From NCBI RefSeq assembly GCF_018129405.1, contig NZ_JAFCLP010000006.1:186001-250000 (forward strand): a DNA stretch of 64,000 nt, given 5' to 3'. The notes under the pieces are model-generated. The model was given only the letters and a program-made list of their open reading frames with translations, was not told where the DNA came from and made no database searches. Position numbers and translations under genes: made by a program. Positions 11,188-20,816 of the stretch are shown one piece after another (the first letter of the stretch is position 1; each line of letters opens with the position of its first letter). The DNA comes from Bradyrhizobium iriomotense (GTDB lineage: Bacteria; Pseudomonadota; Alphaproteobacteria; Rhizobiales; Xanthobacteraceae).

Positions 11188-12105
11188 TCAGACTTTTTCG
11201 ACTTCGGGACGGCCGAGCAGGCCGGTCGGCATGAAGATCAGCACGACGATCAGGATCGAGAACGCCGCGACGTCCTTGTATTCGACCGAGAAATAGGCCG
11301 ACCAGAACGTTTCGATCAGGCCGATCGCAAGACCCCCGAGCATGGCCCCCGGCAGCGAGCCGATGCCGCCGAGCACGGCGGCGGTGAACGCCTTGATGCC
11401 GGCGACGAAGCCCATGAAGAAGTCGACCAGGCCGTAATAGAGCAGGTACATCAGGCCGGCGACCGCGGCGAGCGCCGCGCCGATCACGAACGTCATGGAG
11501 ATGGTGCGGTCGACGTCGACGCCGAGCAGTGCCGCCATGGTCTGATCCTGCTCGCAGGCGCGCATGTCGCGCCCGAGCCGCGTGCGCGACACCAGCCAGG
11601 TGAAGATCGCCAGCAGCACGATGGTGGTGACGACCACCATGATCTGGATGTTGGAGAGCTGGATGACGAAGCCGTCCGTGCTCTCATGCAAGGTGTAGCC
11701 CCCGGTGATGAAGGGCGGGATCGGCTTGACCCGGGCGCCCTGCGCCACCTGAGAGTAGTTGGTCAGCACGAAGGACATGCCGATCGCCGACAGCATCGGG
11801 GCGAGGCGGAAGGAATGGCGCAGCGGCCGGTAGGCGATCCGCTCGATGGTCCAGCCGTAGAGCGCGGTGATCGCCATCGACACCAGCAGCACCACGAGCA
11901 GGATCACGGGGATCGCGGTGAGGCCGAGCGAAACCAGGATCAGGAAGGTGATCAGGGCGATGAAGCCGCCGATCATGAAGACGTCGCCATGGGCGAAATT
12001 GATCATGCCGACGATGCCGTAGACCATCGTGTAGCCGATCGCGATCAGGCCGTAGATGGAACCGAGCACGAGGCCGTTGATGAGCTGCTGGGCGAAATAA
12101 TCCAT
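11188..12105 (-). CDS. livH: Branched-chain amino-acid ABC transporter permease LivH
   Basis: 305 residues, inner-membrane permease and first gene of the operon. Conserved LivH opening: QLINGLVLGSIYGLIAIG, then MVYGIVGMINFAHGD. The EAA-like loop is RACEQDQTMAALLGVDVD. The 281-bp region upstream to the next gene should contain the operon promoter; no clear consensus was found there. Confidence 0.95.
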   Translation of the reverse strand: MDYFAQQLINGLVLGSIYGLIAIGYTMVYGIVGMINFAHGDVFMIGGFIALITFLILVSLGLTAIPVILLVVLLVSMAITALYGWTIERIAYRPLRHSFRLAPMLSAIGMSFVLTNYSQVAQGARVKPIPPFITGGYTLHESTDGFVIQLSNIQIMVVVTTIVLLAIFTWLVSRTRLGRDMRACEQDQTMAALLGVDVDRTISMTFVIGAALAAVAGLMYLLYYGLVDFFMGFVAGIKAFTAAVLGGIGSLPGAMLGGLAIGLIETFWSAYFSVEYKDVAAFSILIVVLIFMPTGLLGRPEVEKV

Positions 12106-12386
12106 AGGCTGCCGTTACCAAACCTGACGCGGCTCAAAGGGAGCTTTTCGAGAGAGAGTGCTTGAAGTTTCTTCTCGGGCCCCGGCAGCCCTTGAGCGTT
12201 CTGCTGGTTTTGTAACAGGAGGGAACTGGCCGCCGCAACAGCTCACGCCTCGGCAGAAGGTCTTGTACAGAGGTCATTTTTCGTTTCCGGGTTCCGCACC
12301 TGCGAGGAACCGGGTTCCCAGGGCAACCAAAGTCGAGGTCCGCCGTTATCACCGTTCTCTGACGTCCAACAAGGGAGTTTCCCCCG

Positions 12387-12554
12387 ATGACGAAGCAGCA
12401 GAACCAGAATCCGGGCCAGCAGAATCAGAACCCCGGCCAGCGTAACCCGCAGCAGGGCGGCGGCCAGAAACCCGGACAGCAGCAGCAGGACCCGATGCGC
12501 CAGGGCGATCGGCCCGGCCAGCAGCAGGGCGGCCAGCGCAATCAGGACGAATAG
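12387..12554 (+). CDS. Small Gln/Gly/Asn-rich hydrophilic protein
   Basis: A 55-residue frame made almost entirely of Q, N, G, P, R and D, with QNPGQ-type repeats (NQNPGQ, NQNPGQ, QKPGQ, DRPGQ). It has no hydrophobic segment and no recognised domain. GGGAG precedes the ATG by about 9 bp, and a near-perfect terminator follows 23 bp after the stop. That combination argues for a real, monocistronic, well-expressed gene. It resembles intrinsically disordered or hydrophilin-type stress proteins in composition; the function is unknown. Confidence 0.7.
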   Translation: MTKQQNQNPGQQNQNPGQRNPQQGGGQKPGQQQQDPMRQGDRPGQQQGGQRNQDE

Positions 12555-12577
12555 TTTGGGAGCCCAGGAGTAGGAGT

Positions 12578-12608
12578 GGCCCCGCCAAAAGGCGGGGCCT
12601 TTTTCTTT
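12578..12608 (+). terminator. Strong rho-independent terminator
   Basis: Perfect 9-bp GC stem GGCCCCGCC/GGCGGGGCC with an AAAA loop, followed directly by TTTTTCTTT. It ends the small 12387-12554 transcript. Confidence 0.92.
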
Positions 12609-12622
12609 GGGCTTCTTGGTTC

Positions 12623-12724
12623 GTCATTCCGGGGCGGCTCGAAGAGCCGAGCTATGGTGCGCGGTTGCGCACCTGAGAATCTCGAGATTCCGGGTCTGGT
12701 GCTGACGCACCATCCCGGAATGAC
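12623..12724. repeat. Palindromic intergenic repeat, family GTCATTCCGGGG
   Basis: Starts GTCATTCCGGGGC and ends CATCCCGGAATGAC, with an internal CTCGAGATTCCGGGT block. The same family occurs at 13789, 19170, 23735 and 32802. It has no coding capacity and is not an insertion sequence. Confidence 0.8.
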
Positions 12725-12847
12725 GACGGTCTGCGGGGGCCAGTTAAGGTAAACAAAGGGTTTAAATTGCCGCCATAGTCCGATGCGAGTTAGCTCCCCG
12801 CAAAGCCTTCCTCTCGAAGGCGGATGGCAGGCGAAGCGGGTAGCGGC

Positions 12848-13417
12848 ATGTTCAGGAATTGGCGGATCGGTTCGGTCAACGGCGCGCTGCTGGCGGGCTA
12901 TTTCATCCCGGCCTGGGCGCTGGTCGCCTTCAACATCTTTGTTGCACCGGTGCACGGCCTCTACGAGCGGCCGAGCGTCGCGGTGGCGCTGTTCCTCAGC
13001 GATCATCTCCAGATGGCGGGGATGGACACGGTGCGTGCCGCCTGGCTGCTGGCGCTGGGACGGCTGACCGTGGTGGCGTTCTTTGCGATCTACCTTGCAT
13101 TGCTGTGCATTCCCCGGACCCGCAGGAACGGCGGCAGTGACGAGGCGCTCGCCATCGCGCTGGCGATCGGCAGCCTGATCTCGTTTGCGAGCATGGTCAT
13201 GGCCTCGAAGGTCGGCGAGATGGCCGCCCTCCGCCTGCATGCCACCGAGCTTCTGCTGCTGCTGGGGGCTGCGATCGTCCTGGTGATCGAGCGGCCGGAG
13301 GCGGCGCCGAAGACCGTCGAGGCCGCCGCGACGCCAAGTCTTGAGCGGCCAAGTCTTGAGCCGCTAGGTCTTGAGCCGCTAGGTCTTGAGCAGGCCGAGC
13401 TCCTGCACAATCGCTGA
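12848..13417 (+). CDS. Four-helix membrane protein, hypothetical
   Basis: 189 residues from ATG 12848; an in-frame ATG at 12824 is the alternative. About four hydrophobic helices (residues ~15-35, ~70-95, ~105-125, ~130-150) are followed by a cytoplasmic tail whose LERPS/LEPLG/LEPLG/LEQAE repeats are encoded by a 15-bp tandem repeat. The family is not recognised. The end overlaps the convergent pcaC gene by 39 bp, so the repeat-derived tail may be a recent extension. Confidence 0.6.
   Translation: MFRNWRIGSVNGALLAGYFIPAWALVAFNIFVAPVHGLYERPSVAVALFLSDHLQMAGMDTVRAAWLLALGRLTVVAFFAIYLALLCIPRTRRNGGSDEALAIALAIGSLISFASMVMASKVGEMAALRLHATELLLLLGAAIVLVIERPEAAPKTVEAAATPSLERPSLEPLGLEPLGLEQAELLHNR
13334..13393. 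repeat. Four tandem 15-bp units spanning two convergent gene ends
   Basis: Units at 13334, 13349, 13364 and 13379, each close to CCAAGTCTTGAGCGG or CTAGGTCTTGAGCCG. Rightward they encode LExxx repeats at the end of the membrane protein. Leftward, the last unit supplies the pcaC stop codon (13379-13381) and its final residues. Confidence 0.9.
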
Positions 13418-13771
13418 GGCTTCCTTGACGGCGTGGTTCGCCGCCGGCACGCCGCAATAGATCGCCTGCTGGAGCAGGATTTCCTTGATGTCATCGGGCG
13501 TGAAGCCGCCCTCGGCGAGCGCCGCACGCACGTGCAGGCGGAATTCGTCCCATTGCCCGAGCGCGACCATGGTGCCGATCACGAGCACCCGCCGCGTGCG
13601 CTCGTCGAAATGCGGCCGCGTCCAGATCTCGCCCCAGGCGTAGCGCGTGATCAGGTCCTGGAAATCGGTGTTGAAGGCATTGCGGTTGGCGATCGACTTG
13701 TCGACCCAGGCGTTGCCCAGCACCTTTCGGCGCACGTTCATGCCGGCATCGCGGCGCTTCTGGTCGTCCAT
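13379..13771 (-). CDS. pcaC: 4-carboxymuconolactone decarboxylase
   Basis: 130 residues, the usual length for PcaC. It removes CO2 from gamma-carboxymuconolactone to give 3-oxoadipate enol-lactone in the protocatechuate branch of the beta-ketoadipate pathway. Family features include RRKVLGNAWVDKSIANRNAF, TRYAWGEIWTR and EILLQQAIYCGVPAAN. Third gene of a leftward pcaB-D-C set, separated from pcaD by a palindromic repeat. Its last codons lie in a 15-bp tandem repeat. Confidence 0.93.
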   Translation of the reverse strand: MDDQKRRDAGMNVRRKVLGNAWVDKSIANRNAFNTDFQDLITRYAWGEIWTRPHFDERTRRVLVIGTMVALGQWDEFRLHVRAALAEGGFTPDDIKEILLQQAIYCGVPAANHAVKEASAIVQELGLLKT

Positions 13772-13788
13772 GGTGTTTCTCCGGATCA

Positions 13789-13887
13789 GTCATTCCGGGG
13801 CGCCTCGAAGAGGCGAACCCGGAATCTCGAAGTTGTGAATGCCGATCGAGATTCCGGGTTCGATGCTTTGCATCGCCCCGGAATGAC
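13789..13887. repeat. Palindromic intergenic repeat, family GTCATTCCGGGG
   Basis: Starts GTCATTCCGGGGCGCC and ends CGCCCCGGAATGAC, with an inner AACCCGGAATCTCGA...TCGAGATTCCGGGTT pair. It separates pcaD from pcaC, so the pca transcript would contain a long hairpin here. Confidence 0.85.
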
Positions 13888-13898
13888 GATGGGCGCGG

Positions 13899-14681
13899 CT
13901 AGCGCTGCGTCAAGAAGCCCACCACCGCATCCGTAAAGGCGTGCGGCTGCTCGACGTTGGAAATGTGCGCGGCGTCGATGATGGTCATGCTGGCGCCGGG
14001 AATGTTCGAGCGGATCAGCTCGGCCGCCGAGATCGGCGTTGCCATGTCATGACGGCCGGCGATCACCAGCGTCGGGCTCTTGATGTCAGGCAGTAGCGCG
14101 CGCTGGTCGAGCGTCGACAGCGCCTCGCAGCAGGCGAGGTAGCCCTCGACGGGCGAAGCCAGCAGCATCGCCTTCATCTTTGCCGTGATCTCAGGCTCGC
14201 GCTCGCGGAAATCGGCCGTCAGCCAGCCCCCGATCACGGCATCGGCCACCGCCGCGATGCCGCCCTTCTTCACGGCGTCGATGCGCTCCAGCCATTTGGT
14301 CGGCTCGGCGTAATAGCAGGAGGTGTTGGCGAGGATGAGCTTGCCGAGGCGCTCCGGCGCATTGGCGCCCAGCCATTGCCCGACCATGCCGCCCATCGAC
14401 AGGCCGCACCAATGCACCTTCTCGATGTTGAGGTCGTCGAGGATCGCGAGCACGTCGCGGCCGAACCGCTCCATCGTGTAGGGGCCGGGCGGAACGTTCG
14501 ACTTGCCATGGCCGCGGCGGTCGTAGCGGATGACGCGGAACACCTGCGTCAGCGCCTTCATCTGCGGCTCCCACATCTGTAGCGTGCAGCCGAGCGAGTT
14601 CGAGAGCATCAAGGTCGGCCCGCCGTCGCGGCCTTCGACGGAGACGTTGAGCAGGCAACCGTCGGCATCGATCATGGGCAT
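13899..14681 (-). CDS. pcaD: 3-oxoadipate enol-lactonase
   Basis: 260-residue alpha/beta-hydrolase that opens 3-oxoadipate enol-lactone. Nucleophile elbow GLSMGG (Ser near residue 94), oxyanion region LSNSLGC, catalytic Asp in IAGRHD and His in DAAHIS. Start ATG 14681; a second ATG two codons later is possible. 15 bp downstream of pcaB. Confidence 0.92.
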   Translation of the reverse strand: MPMIDADGCLLNVSVEGRDGGPTLMLSNSLGCTLQMWEPQMKALTQVFRVIRYDRRGHGKSNVPPGPYTMERFGRDVLAILDDLNIEKVHWCGLSMGGMVGQWLGANAPERLGKLILANTSCYYAEPTKWLERIDAVKKGGIAAVADAVIGGWLTADFREREPEITAKMKAMLLASPVEGYLACCEALSTLDQRALLPDIKSPTLVIAGRHDMATPISAAELIRSNIPGASMTIIDAAHISNVEQPHAFTDAVVGFLTQR

Positions 14682-14696
14682 GCGGCGTCTCCGTAT

Positions 14697-16052
14697 CTAT
14701 TCGCGGTCGAGGCTGTCGAGCAGGCGGTCGATCAGGGCCTGCGACGCCCCTTGATAGGCCATCGGCTCGAACAATGCCGCAATTTTTTCCGGCGGCAGAT
14801 GCGCGGTGACCTGCGAATCGGCTGACAGCACCTCGCGCAGATGCTTCTTCTCGGCAACCGCCCGCTTGCTGGCGGCCTCGACGAGATGATGCGCATCGCT
14901 CTTGCCGATCTTTTCCGCCAGCGCGAAGGTGACGGCCTCGGCCATGATCAACCCGTGCGTCGCATCGAGATTGCTGCGCATCCGCGCGGCATCGACGTCG
15001 AGGCCCTCGGCGATATCGACGATTGCCGCGAGCGCGCCGGAGGCGACCAGCATCAATTGCGGCAGTGTCGGCCATTCCGCGTGCCAGGGTCCGGCGCTGC
15101 GCTCATGGTCCTGCACTTGGGCGGCAAAAATCGTCGCGGCGAGCTGTGGCGCCATGGTGGCTGCGCCGAGCGCGCTTGCGGCGGCGACCGGGTTGCGCTT
15201 GTGCGGCATGGTCGATGAGCCGCCGCGACCTTCGCCGGCAGGCTCGAATGCTTCGCCGACGTCGGTCTGCATCAGCAGCGAGACGTCGCGCGCGATCTTG
15301 CCGCAGCTACCGGCCAAAATCGCAAAGCTTGAAGCTGCCTCCGCGATGCGGTCGCGATGGGTGTGCCAGGGCGCTTCCGGCAGCGACAGGTCGAGCTCCT
15401 GCGCCAATCTTTCCGCAACGACGAGCCCCTTGTCGCCGAGGGCTGCGAGCGTGCCGGCGGCGCCGCCGAATTGCAGCGCGAGCCCCTCGCGGCGCAGCCG
15501 CCGCAGGCGGCAGCGGGCGCGGGCGAGGCTCGATGCATATTCGGCAGCCTTGAGCCCGAACGGCATCGGCAGCGCGTGCTGGAGCCAGGTCCGTGCCACC
15601 ATCGCAGTGTTGCGATGGGTGCGGGCGAGCCCAGCAAAACCCTTGATGGCGCGGCTGAGGTCGGCATCGAGTGCATCGATGCCGGCGCGCAGGGTGAGCA
15701 TGGTTGCGGTGTCGATGACGTCCTGGCTGGTCGCGCCCCAATGCACGTAGCGCGCGGCCTCGGCGTCGGCTTTTGCGACATTGGCGGTCAGTGTCTTCAC
15801 CAGGGGAATCGCGAGATTGCCGGATCGCGTCGCGGCGTCGGCCAGGGCTGCGATGTCGAAGGAAGAGGCCTTGCAGGCAGCTTCAATTGGCCCGACGGCG
15901 GCCGCGGGAATCACGCCCGTGGAGGCCTCGGCCCGCGCCAGGGCTGCCTCGAAATCGAGCATGTTCTGCAGGGTCGACCGGTCGTCGCAGACGGCGCGCA
16001 TGGCCGCGCTGGACAGCATCGGCGCGAGCAGGGGGGAGAGGGATGTGCTCAT
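14697..16052 (-). CDS. pcaB: 3-carboxy-cis,cis-muconate cycloisomerase
   Basis: 451 residues of the fumarase/aspartase superfamily. It carries the superfamily signature GSSTMPHKRNP (near residue 280) and the WGATSQD motif near 108. It cyclises carboxymuconate, the step before PcaC. The protocatechuate dioxygenase genes pcaGH and an adjacent regulator are not in the window, so this is a partial pathway cluster. Divergent from coxG across 183 bp. Confidence 0.94.
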   Translation of the reverse strand: MSTSLSPLLAPMLSSAAMRAVCDDRSTLQNMLDFEAALARAEASTGVIPAAAVGPIEAACKASSFDIAALADAATRSGNLAIPLVKTLTANVAKADAEAARYVHWGATSQDVIDTATMLTLRAGIDALDADLSRAIKGFAGLARTHRNTAMVARTWLQHALPMPFGLKAAEYASSLARARCRLRRLRREGLALQFGGAAGTLAALGDKGLVVAERLAQELDLSLPEAPWHTHRDRIAEAASSFAILAGSCGKIARDVSLLMQTDVGEAFEPAGEGRGGSSTMPHKRNPVAAASALGAATMAPQLAATIFAAQVQDHERSAGPWHAEWPTLPQLMLVASGALAAIVDIAEGLDVDAARMRSNLDATHGLIMAEAVTFALAEKIGKSDAHHLVEAASKRAVAEKKHLREVLSADSQVTAHLPPEKIAALFEPMAYQGASQALIDRLLDSLDRE

Positions 16053-16151
16053 ATCGTGCGGGACCTAACCATCATGGCCCGGCTCTGCCAATCCAAATCC
16101 GCTCGCGCAAGCTTTTTGCAGTTGCGAATATGCATTGCACGTGATCGGGAG

Positions 16152-16166
16152 TGGCCTTTCCTTTGC
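16152..16166 (+). promoter_or_regulatory. Possible sigma-54 promoter before the cox cluster
   Basis: TGGCCTTTCCTTTGC keeps the diagnostic GG and GC dinucleotides 10 bases apart and the TTTGC -12 element, but departs from consensus at the CACG part. It lies 70 bp upstream of the coxG start codon. Moderate support only. Confidence 0.4.
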
Positions 16167-16235
16167 GGCCTCCGTACGTTACTTGAGCAGCACTATAGTT
16201 ACGCGATCCAGGTTCGAGATTCCGGGAGGCAGCCC

Positions 16236-16682
16236 ATGGCCATGACAATGAACGGCGAAGTCCAGCTCGCAGCGACGCGCGAGGCCGTGTGGGCCAAGCT
16301 CAACGATCCCGAGGTGCTGAAGGCCTGCATCCCCGGCTGCGAGGAGCTGGAGAAGACCGAGGACGGCGGCTTCCGTGCGACCGCCAAAATGAAGGTCGGG
16401 CCGGTGTCGGCGCGCTTCAAGGGCAAGGTGATGCTCTCGGATCTCGACCCGCCGAACGGCTACAAGATCTCGGGCGAAGGCGAGGGCGGGGTGGCCGGCT
16501 TCGCCAAGGGCGGAGCGGCGGTCAAGCTCGCGGAGAAGGACGGCGGCACGCTGCTCTCCTACGATGTCGAGGCGCAGATCGGCGGCAAGTTGGCGCAGCT
16601 CGGACAGCGCCTGATCAACGGCGCCGCGAAGAAGCTGGCCGACGAGTTTTTCGCGAACTTCGCCAAAGCTGTACAGGGCTAG
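16236..16682 (+). CDS. coxG: CoxG/SRPBCC family protein
   Basis: 148 residues with the SRPBCC fold typical of the CO-dehydrogenase accessory protein CoxG: VWAKLNDPEVLKACIPGCEELEK near the start, then FKGKVMLSDLDPPNGYKI. In studied CO oxidisers CoxG is linked to membrane anchoring or electron delivery. GGGAGG lies 6 bp before the ATG. First gene of the cox-type cluster. Confidence 0.88.
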   Translation: MAMTMNGEVQLAATREAVWAKLNDPEVLKACIPGCEELEKTEDGGFRATAKMKVGPVSARFKGKVMLSDLDPPNGYKISGEGEGGVAGFAKGGAAVKLAEKDGGTLLSYDVEAQIGGKLAQLGQRLINGAAKKLADEFFANFAKAVQG

Positions 16683-16831
16683 CGGTACAGGGCTGAAACC
16701 TATCGCCTTTCGGCATGGCGGCTTGCGTCCGGGGTGATGTTGCCCAAGGGGACAATGGCCCATATGATGGGTTGGAATAATTATAAGAACCGCTTCGACG
16801 GGACCCGTCGGGGCGCTGATAGAGAGTGCTT

Positions 16832-17317
16832 ATGGCAAAAATCTCCCTCATCGTGAACGGCAATCCTGTCACGGCCAACGTCGATCCCCGCACGCTTCTG
16901 GTGCAGTTCCTGCGCGAGAATCTGCGCCTGACCGGCACCCATGTCGGCTGCGACACTTCGCAGTGCGGCGCCTGCGTCGTGCATCTCGACGGCAAGGCCG
17001 TGAAGTCCTGCACCACGCTTGCGGTGATGGCCGACGGTCACGAGGTCAAGACGATCGAGGGACTGGCCGCCGACGGCGCGCCGCTGCATCCGATGCAGGA
17101 AGCCTTCCGCGAGCACCATGGCCTGCAGTGCGGCTTTTGCACGCCGGGCATGATCATGACCGCGATCGACATCGTGCACCGCAAGGGCAACGAGCTCGAC
17201 GACCACACCATCCGCGAGGAGCTGGAAGGCAATCTCTGCCGCTGCACCGGCTACCAGAACATCGTCGCCTCGATCTCCGCCGGCGCCAAGGCGATGGCGA
17301 AATCCGATCTCGCGTAA
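16832..17317 (+). CDS. coxS: CO-dehydrogenase-type [2Fe-2S] small subunit
   Basis: 161 residues. The N-terminal plant-type cluster is ligated by C40, C45, C48 and C60; the C-terminal four-helix cluster by C100, C103, C136 and C138 (GFCTPGM and CRCTGY motifs). It relays electrons from the molybdenum centre to FAD in xanthine-oxidase-family hydroxylases. ATG 16832 is preferred over a GTG two codons upstream. All eight cysteines are intact. Confidence 0.93.
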   Translation: MAKISLIVNGNPVTANVDPRTLLVQFLRENLRLTGTHVGCDTSQCGACVVHLDGKAVKSCTTLAVMADGHEVKTIEGLAADGAPLHPMQEAFREHHGLQCGFCTPGMIMTAIDIVHRKGNELDDHTIREELEGNLCRCTGYQNIVASISAGAKAMAKSDLA

Positions 17318-17344
17318 CGCGCATCCCGCGATCAGGACATTCAG

Positions 17345-18151
17345 ATGTACGAATTCAAATATCATCGCCCCGGCACCGTGCGCCAGGCGGCCAACCTGCT
17401 GGTGAAGAACGAGGACGCCAAGGTGATCGCCGGCGGCCACACGCTGATTCCCGTCATGAAGCAGCGCCTCGCAAGCCCGCCGCATCTGGTCGACCTCTCC
17501 CACATCGAAGGGCTCGACACGATCGAGATGAAGGGCCGCTCGCTCGTGATCGGCGCCACCGCCAAGCACGCGGAAGTCGCGACCTCCGCGGTCGTCGGTG
17601 AGGCGATCCCGGCGCTGGCGAGCCTTGCCGGCGGGATCGGCGATCCCGCCGTGCGCCACAGGGGCACGATCGGCGGCTCGCTCGCCAACAACGATCCGAC
17701 CGCGGACTATCCGGCTGCGGTGCTCGCGCTGGGCGCCACCATCGTCACCAACAAGCGCCGCCTCAAGGCCGAGGAGTATTTCCAGGGCCTGTTCTCGACC
17801 GCGCTCGAAGCCGACGAGATCATCACCAAGGTGATGTTCCCGCTGCCGAAGAAGGCGGCCTACATCAAATTCCGCAACCAGGCCTCGCGCTACGCGCTGG
17901 TTGGCGTGTTCGTGGCGCGCCGTCCGTCGGACGTGCGGGTCGCCGTCACCGGCGCCGGGTCCGAAGGCGTGTTCCGTGTCACCGCATTCGAGGAAGCGCT
18001 GAAGAAGCGCTTCTCCTCGAAGGTGCTCGAGGGCATCGACGTGCCGGCGGAAGGCCTCAACAGCGACATCCATGGCAGCGCCGAATACCGCGCACATCTC
18101 ATCGGTGTGCTGACGCGGCGGGCGGTCGATGCGGCCAACGCAAAGGAATAA
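17345..18151 (+). CDS. coxM: CO-dehydrogenase-type FAD-binding medium subunit
   Basis: 268 residues. FAD-binding motifs AGGHTLIPVMKQRL (near 35) and GTIGGSLANNDPTADYPAA (near 107) identify the medium subunit. It follows coxS by 27 bp. In the known orders (M-S-L or S-L-M) a roughly 770-790-residue molybdopterin subunit lies beside these two; here there is none, and coxD follows after 61 bp. Confidence 0.92.
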   Translation: MYEFKYHRPGTVRQAANLLVKNEDAKVIAGGHTLIPVMKQRLASPPHLVDLSHIEGLDTIEMKGRSLVIGATAKHAEVATSAVVGEAIPALASLAGGIGDPAVRHRGTIGGSLANNDPTADYPAAVLALGATIVTNKRRLKAEEYFQGLFSTALEADEIITKVMFPLPKKAAYIKFRNQASRYALVGVFVARRPSDVRVAVTGAGSEGVFRVTAFEEALKKRFSSKVLEGIDVPAEGLNSDIHGSAEYRAHLIGVLTRRAVDAANAKE

Positions 18152-18212
18152 GCGGGCCATCAACTGGCCCGATACCTGCCCCGTGTGAGGGCGCAAACGA
18201 GACTGGCCTTTC

Positions 18213-19151
<939 letters not shown>

Positions 19152-19169
19152 CGCACGTCAATTGAGTTC

Positions 19170-19261
19170 GTCATTCCGGGGCGCGCGTCAGCGCGAACCC
19201 GGAATCTCGAACTACAACCTCGAGATTCCGGGTTCGTCGCTTCGCGACGCCCCGGAATGAC
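19170..19261. repeat. Palindromic repeat inside the cox operon
   Basis: Same family as 12623 and 13789: GTCATTCCGGGGCGCGCG at the left end, GCCCCGGAATGACGG at the right, with an inner CCCGGAATCTCGA...TCGAGATTCCGGG pair. It ends 16 bp before the coxE ATG, so a coxD-coxE mRNA would fold a long hairpin just before the ribosome binding site. Confidence 0.88.
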
Positions 19262-19277
19262 GGAGCGAGGATAGACC

Positions 19278-20480
19278 ATGGCCATCAACCATCTTGCCCC
19301 CGAGCAGACCGAGCAGTTCGCCGACAACATCGTCGGCTTCGCCCGCGCGCTGCGCTCTGCCGGCATGCCGGTCGGGCCGGGCGCTGTCATCGATGCCATG
19401 AGTGCGCTGCAGGTGATCGACATCGGCAACCGCTCCGACGTCTTCACCACGCTTGAGGCGATCTTCGTCAAGCGCCACGAGCATGCGCTGATCTTCAAGC
19501 AGGCCTTCAACCTGTTCTTCCGCGCCTCCGAAGAGTGGAAGCACATGCTGGATTCGGTGCCGCTGCCGGAGCAGGCCAAGAAGAAGCCGCAGGCCGGCGC
19601 TCGTCGCGTCCAGGAGGCGATGTCGCAGCCGCGCATGACCGAGACGCCGCAGCACCAGGAGCAGGACCTGCGCCTGTCGGTCTCCGACAAGGAGATCCTT
19701 CAGAAGAAGGATTTTGCGCAGATGAGCGCGGCGGAGATTACCGAGGCGCTCCGCGCCATCGAGCGGATGCACCTGCCGCAGGCCGAGCTCCTGACGCGCC
19801 GGCACCGGCCTGATGCGCGCGGCCTGCGCCTCGACCTCCGCCGGACGCTGCGTGCATCTTTACGCACCGGCGGCGACATCATCGACATCCATCGCCTCGG
19901 GCGGATCGAGAAGCCGGCGCCGATCGTGGCGCTGCTCGATATCTCGGGCTCGATGAGCGAATACACCCGCCTGTTCCTGCACTTCCTGCATGCGATCACG
20001 GATGCGCGAAAGCGGGTCTCGGTATTCCTGTTCGGCACGCGCCTCACCAACGTCACCCGGGCGCTGCGCCAGCGCGATCCCGACGAGGCGCTGGCGAGCT
20101 GCTCGGCCTCGGTCGAGGACTGGGCCGGCGGCACGCGGATTTCGGCCTCGCTGCATAACTTCAACAAATTGTGGGCGCGGCGGGTGCTCAGCCAGGGCGC
20201 CATCGTGCTCCTGATCTCCGACGGGCTGGAGCGGGAGGCCGATTCCAGGCTCGCCTTCGAGATGGACCGGCTGCACCGGTCCTGCCGGCGGCTGATCTGG
20301 CTCAATCCGCTGTTGCGGTTCGGCGGCTTCGAGGCCAAGGCCCAGGGCATCAAAATGATGCTTCCGCACGTTGACGAATTCCGGCCCGTGCATAATTTGA
20401 GTTCGATCCAGGAGCTGATCACGACGCTCTCCCAGCCGCTGCCGCCGCATCACCGCAGCCTGATCCGCTCCGCAGCTTGA
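19278..20480 (+). CDS. coxE: VWA-domain protein CoxE
   Basis: 400 residues. The C-terminal half holds a von Willebrand A domain with MIDAS motif DISGSMSEY and downstream LLISDGLERE. The N-terminal half is the CoxE-type helical region. Works with the CoxD ATPase in metal-centre maturation. Its start follows a palindromic repeat, with GGAGCGAGGATAG as the leader carrying the ribosome binding site. Confidence 0.92.
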   Translation: MAINHLAPEQTEQFADNIVGFARALRSAGMPVGPGAVIDAMSALQVIDIGNRSDVFTTLEAIFVKRHEHALIFKQAFNLFFRASEEWKHMLDSVPLPEQAKKKPQAGARRVQEAMSQPRMTETPQHQEQDLRLSVSDKEILQKKDFAQMSAAEITEALRAIERMHLPQAELLTRRHRPDARGLRLDLRRTLRASLRTGGDIIDIHRLGRIEKPAPIVALLDISGSMSEYTRLFLHFLHAITDARKRVSVFLFGTRLTNVTRALRQRDPDEALASCSASVEDWAGGTRISASLHNFNKLWARRVLSQGAIVLLISDGLEREADSRLAFEMDRLHRSCRRLIWLNPLLRFGGFEAKAQGIKMMLPHVDEFRPVHNLSSIQELITTLSQPLPPHHRSLIRSAA

Positions 20481-20490
20481 GAGGCCAGCC

Positions 20491-20814
20491 ATGCTCGATC
20501 GCGACGAGGACATTCTGAAGGCGGCGGAGGACTGGCAGAAGGCCGGCCGTGGCGTTGCGTTGGCGACCGTTGTCGAGACCTGGGGCTCGGCGCCCCGCCC
20601 GGCGGGCTCGAGCCTCGTCATCAACGACGAGGGGACGTTCCTGGGCTCCGTCTCCGGCGGCTGCGTCGAGGGAGCCGTGGTCACCGAGGCCATGGACGTG
20701 ATCGAGAGCGGCAAACCCAAGATGCTGGAGTTTGGCGTGGCCGACGAGACCGCCTGGAATGTCGGGCTGTCCTGCGGCGGCACCATCCGCGTCTTCGTCG
20801 AGAAGGTCGGCTAG
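20491..20814 (+). CDS. XdhC/CoxI N-terminal-domain protein
   Basis: 107 residues comprising only the XdhC_CoxI domain: ATVVETWGSAPRPAGSSLVIND followed by VSGGCVEGAVV and LSCGGTIRVFVE. XdhC-family proteins bind and sulfurate MoCo before insertion. The Rossmann-like second half of an XdhC is encoded by the next gene 3 bp later, so the usual one-chain protein appears here as two. It may correspond to CoxF or CoxI. Confidence 0.87.
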   Translation: MLDRDEDILKAAEDWQKAGRGVALATVVETWGSAPRPAGSSLVINDEGTFLGSVSGGCVEGAVVTEAMDVIESGKPKMLEFGVADETAWNVGLSCGGTIRVFVEKVG

Positions 20815-20816
20815 CC

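Noticed and set aside
12623-12724. Insertion sequence remnants in the palindromic repeats
   Set aside because: The elements are about 100 bp, have no transposase part and show no target duplication; they are small palindromic repeats.
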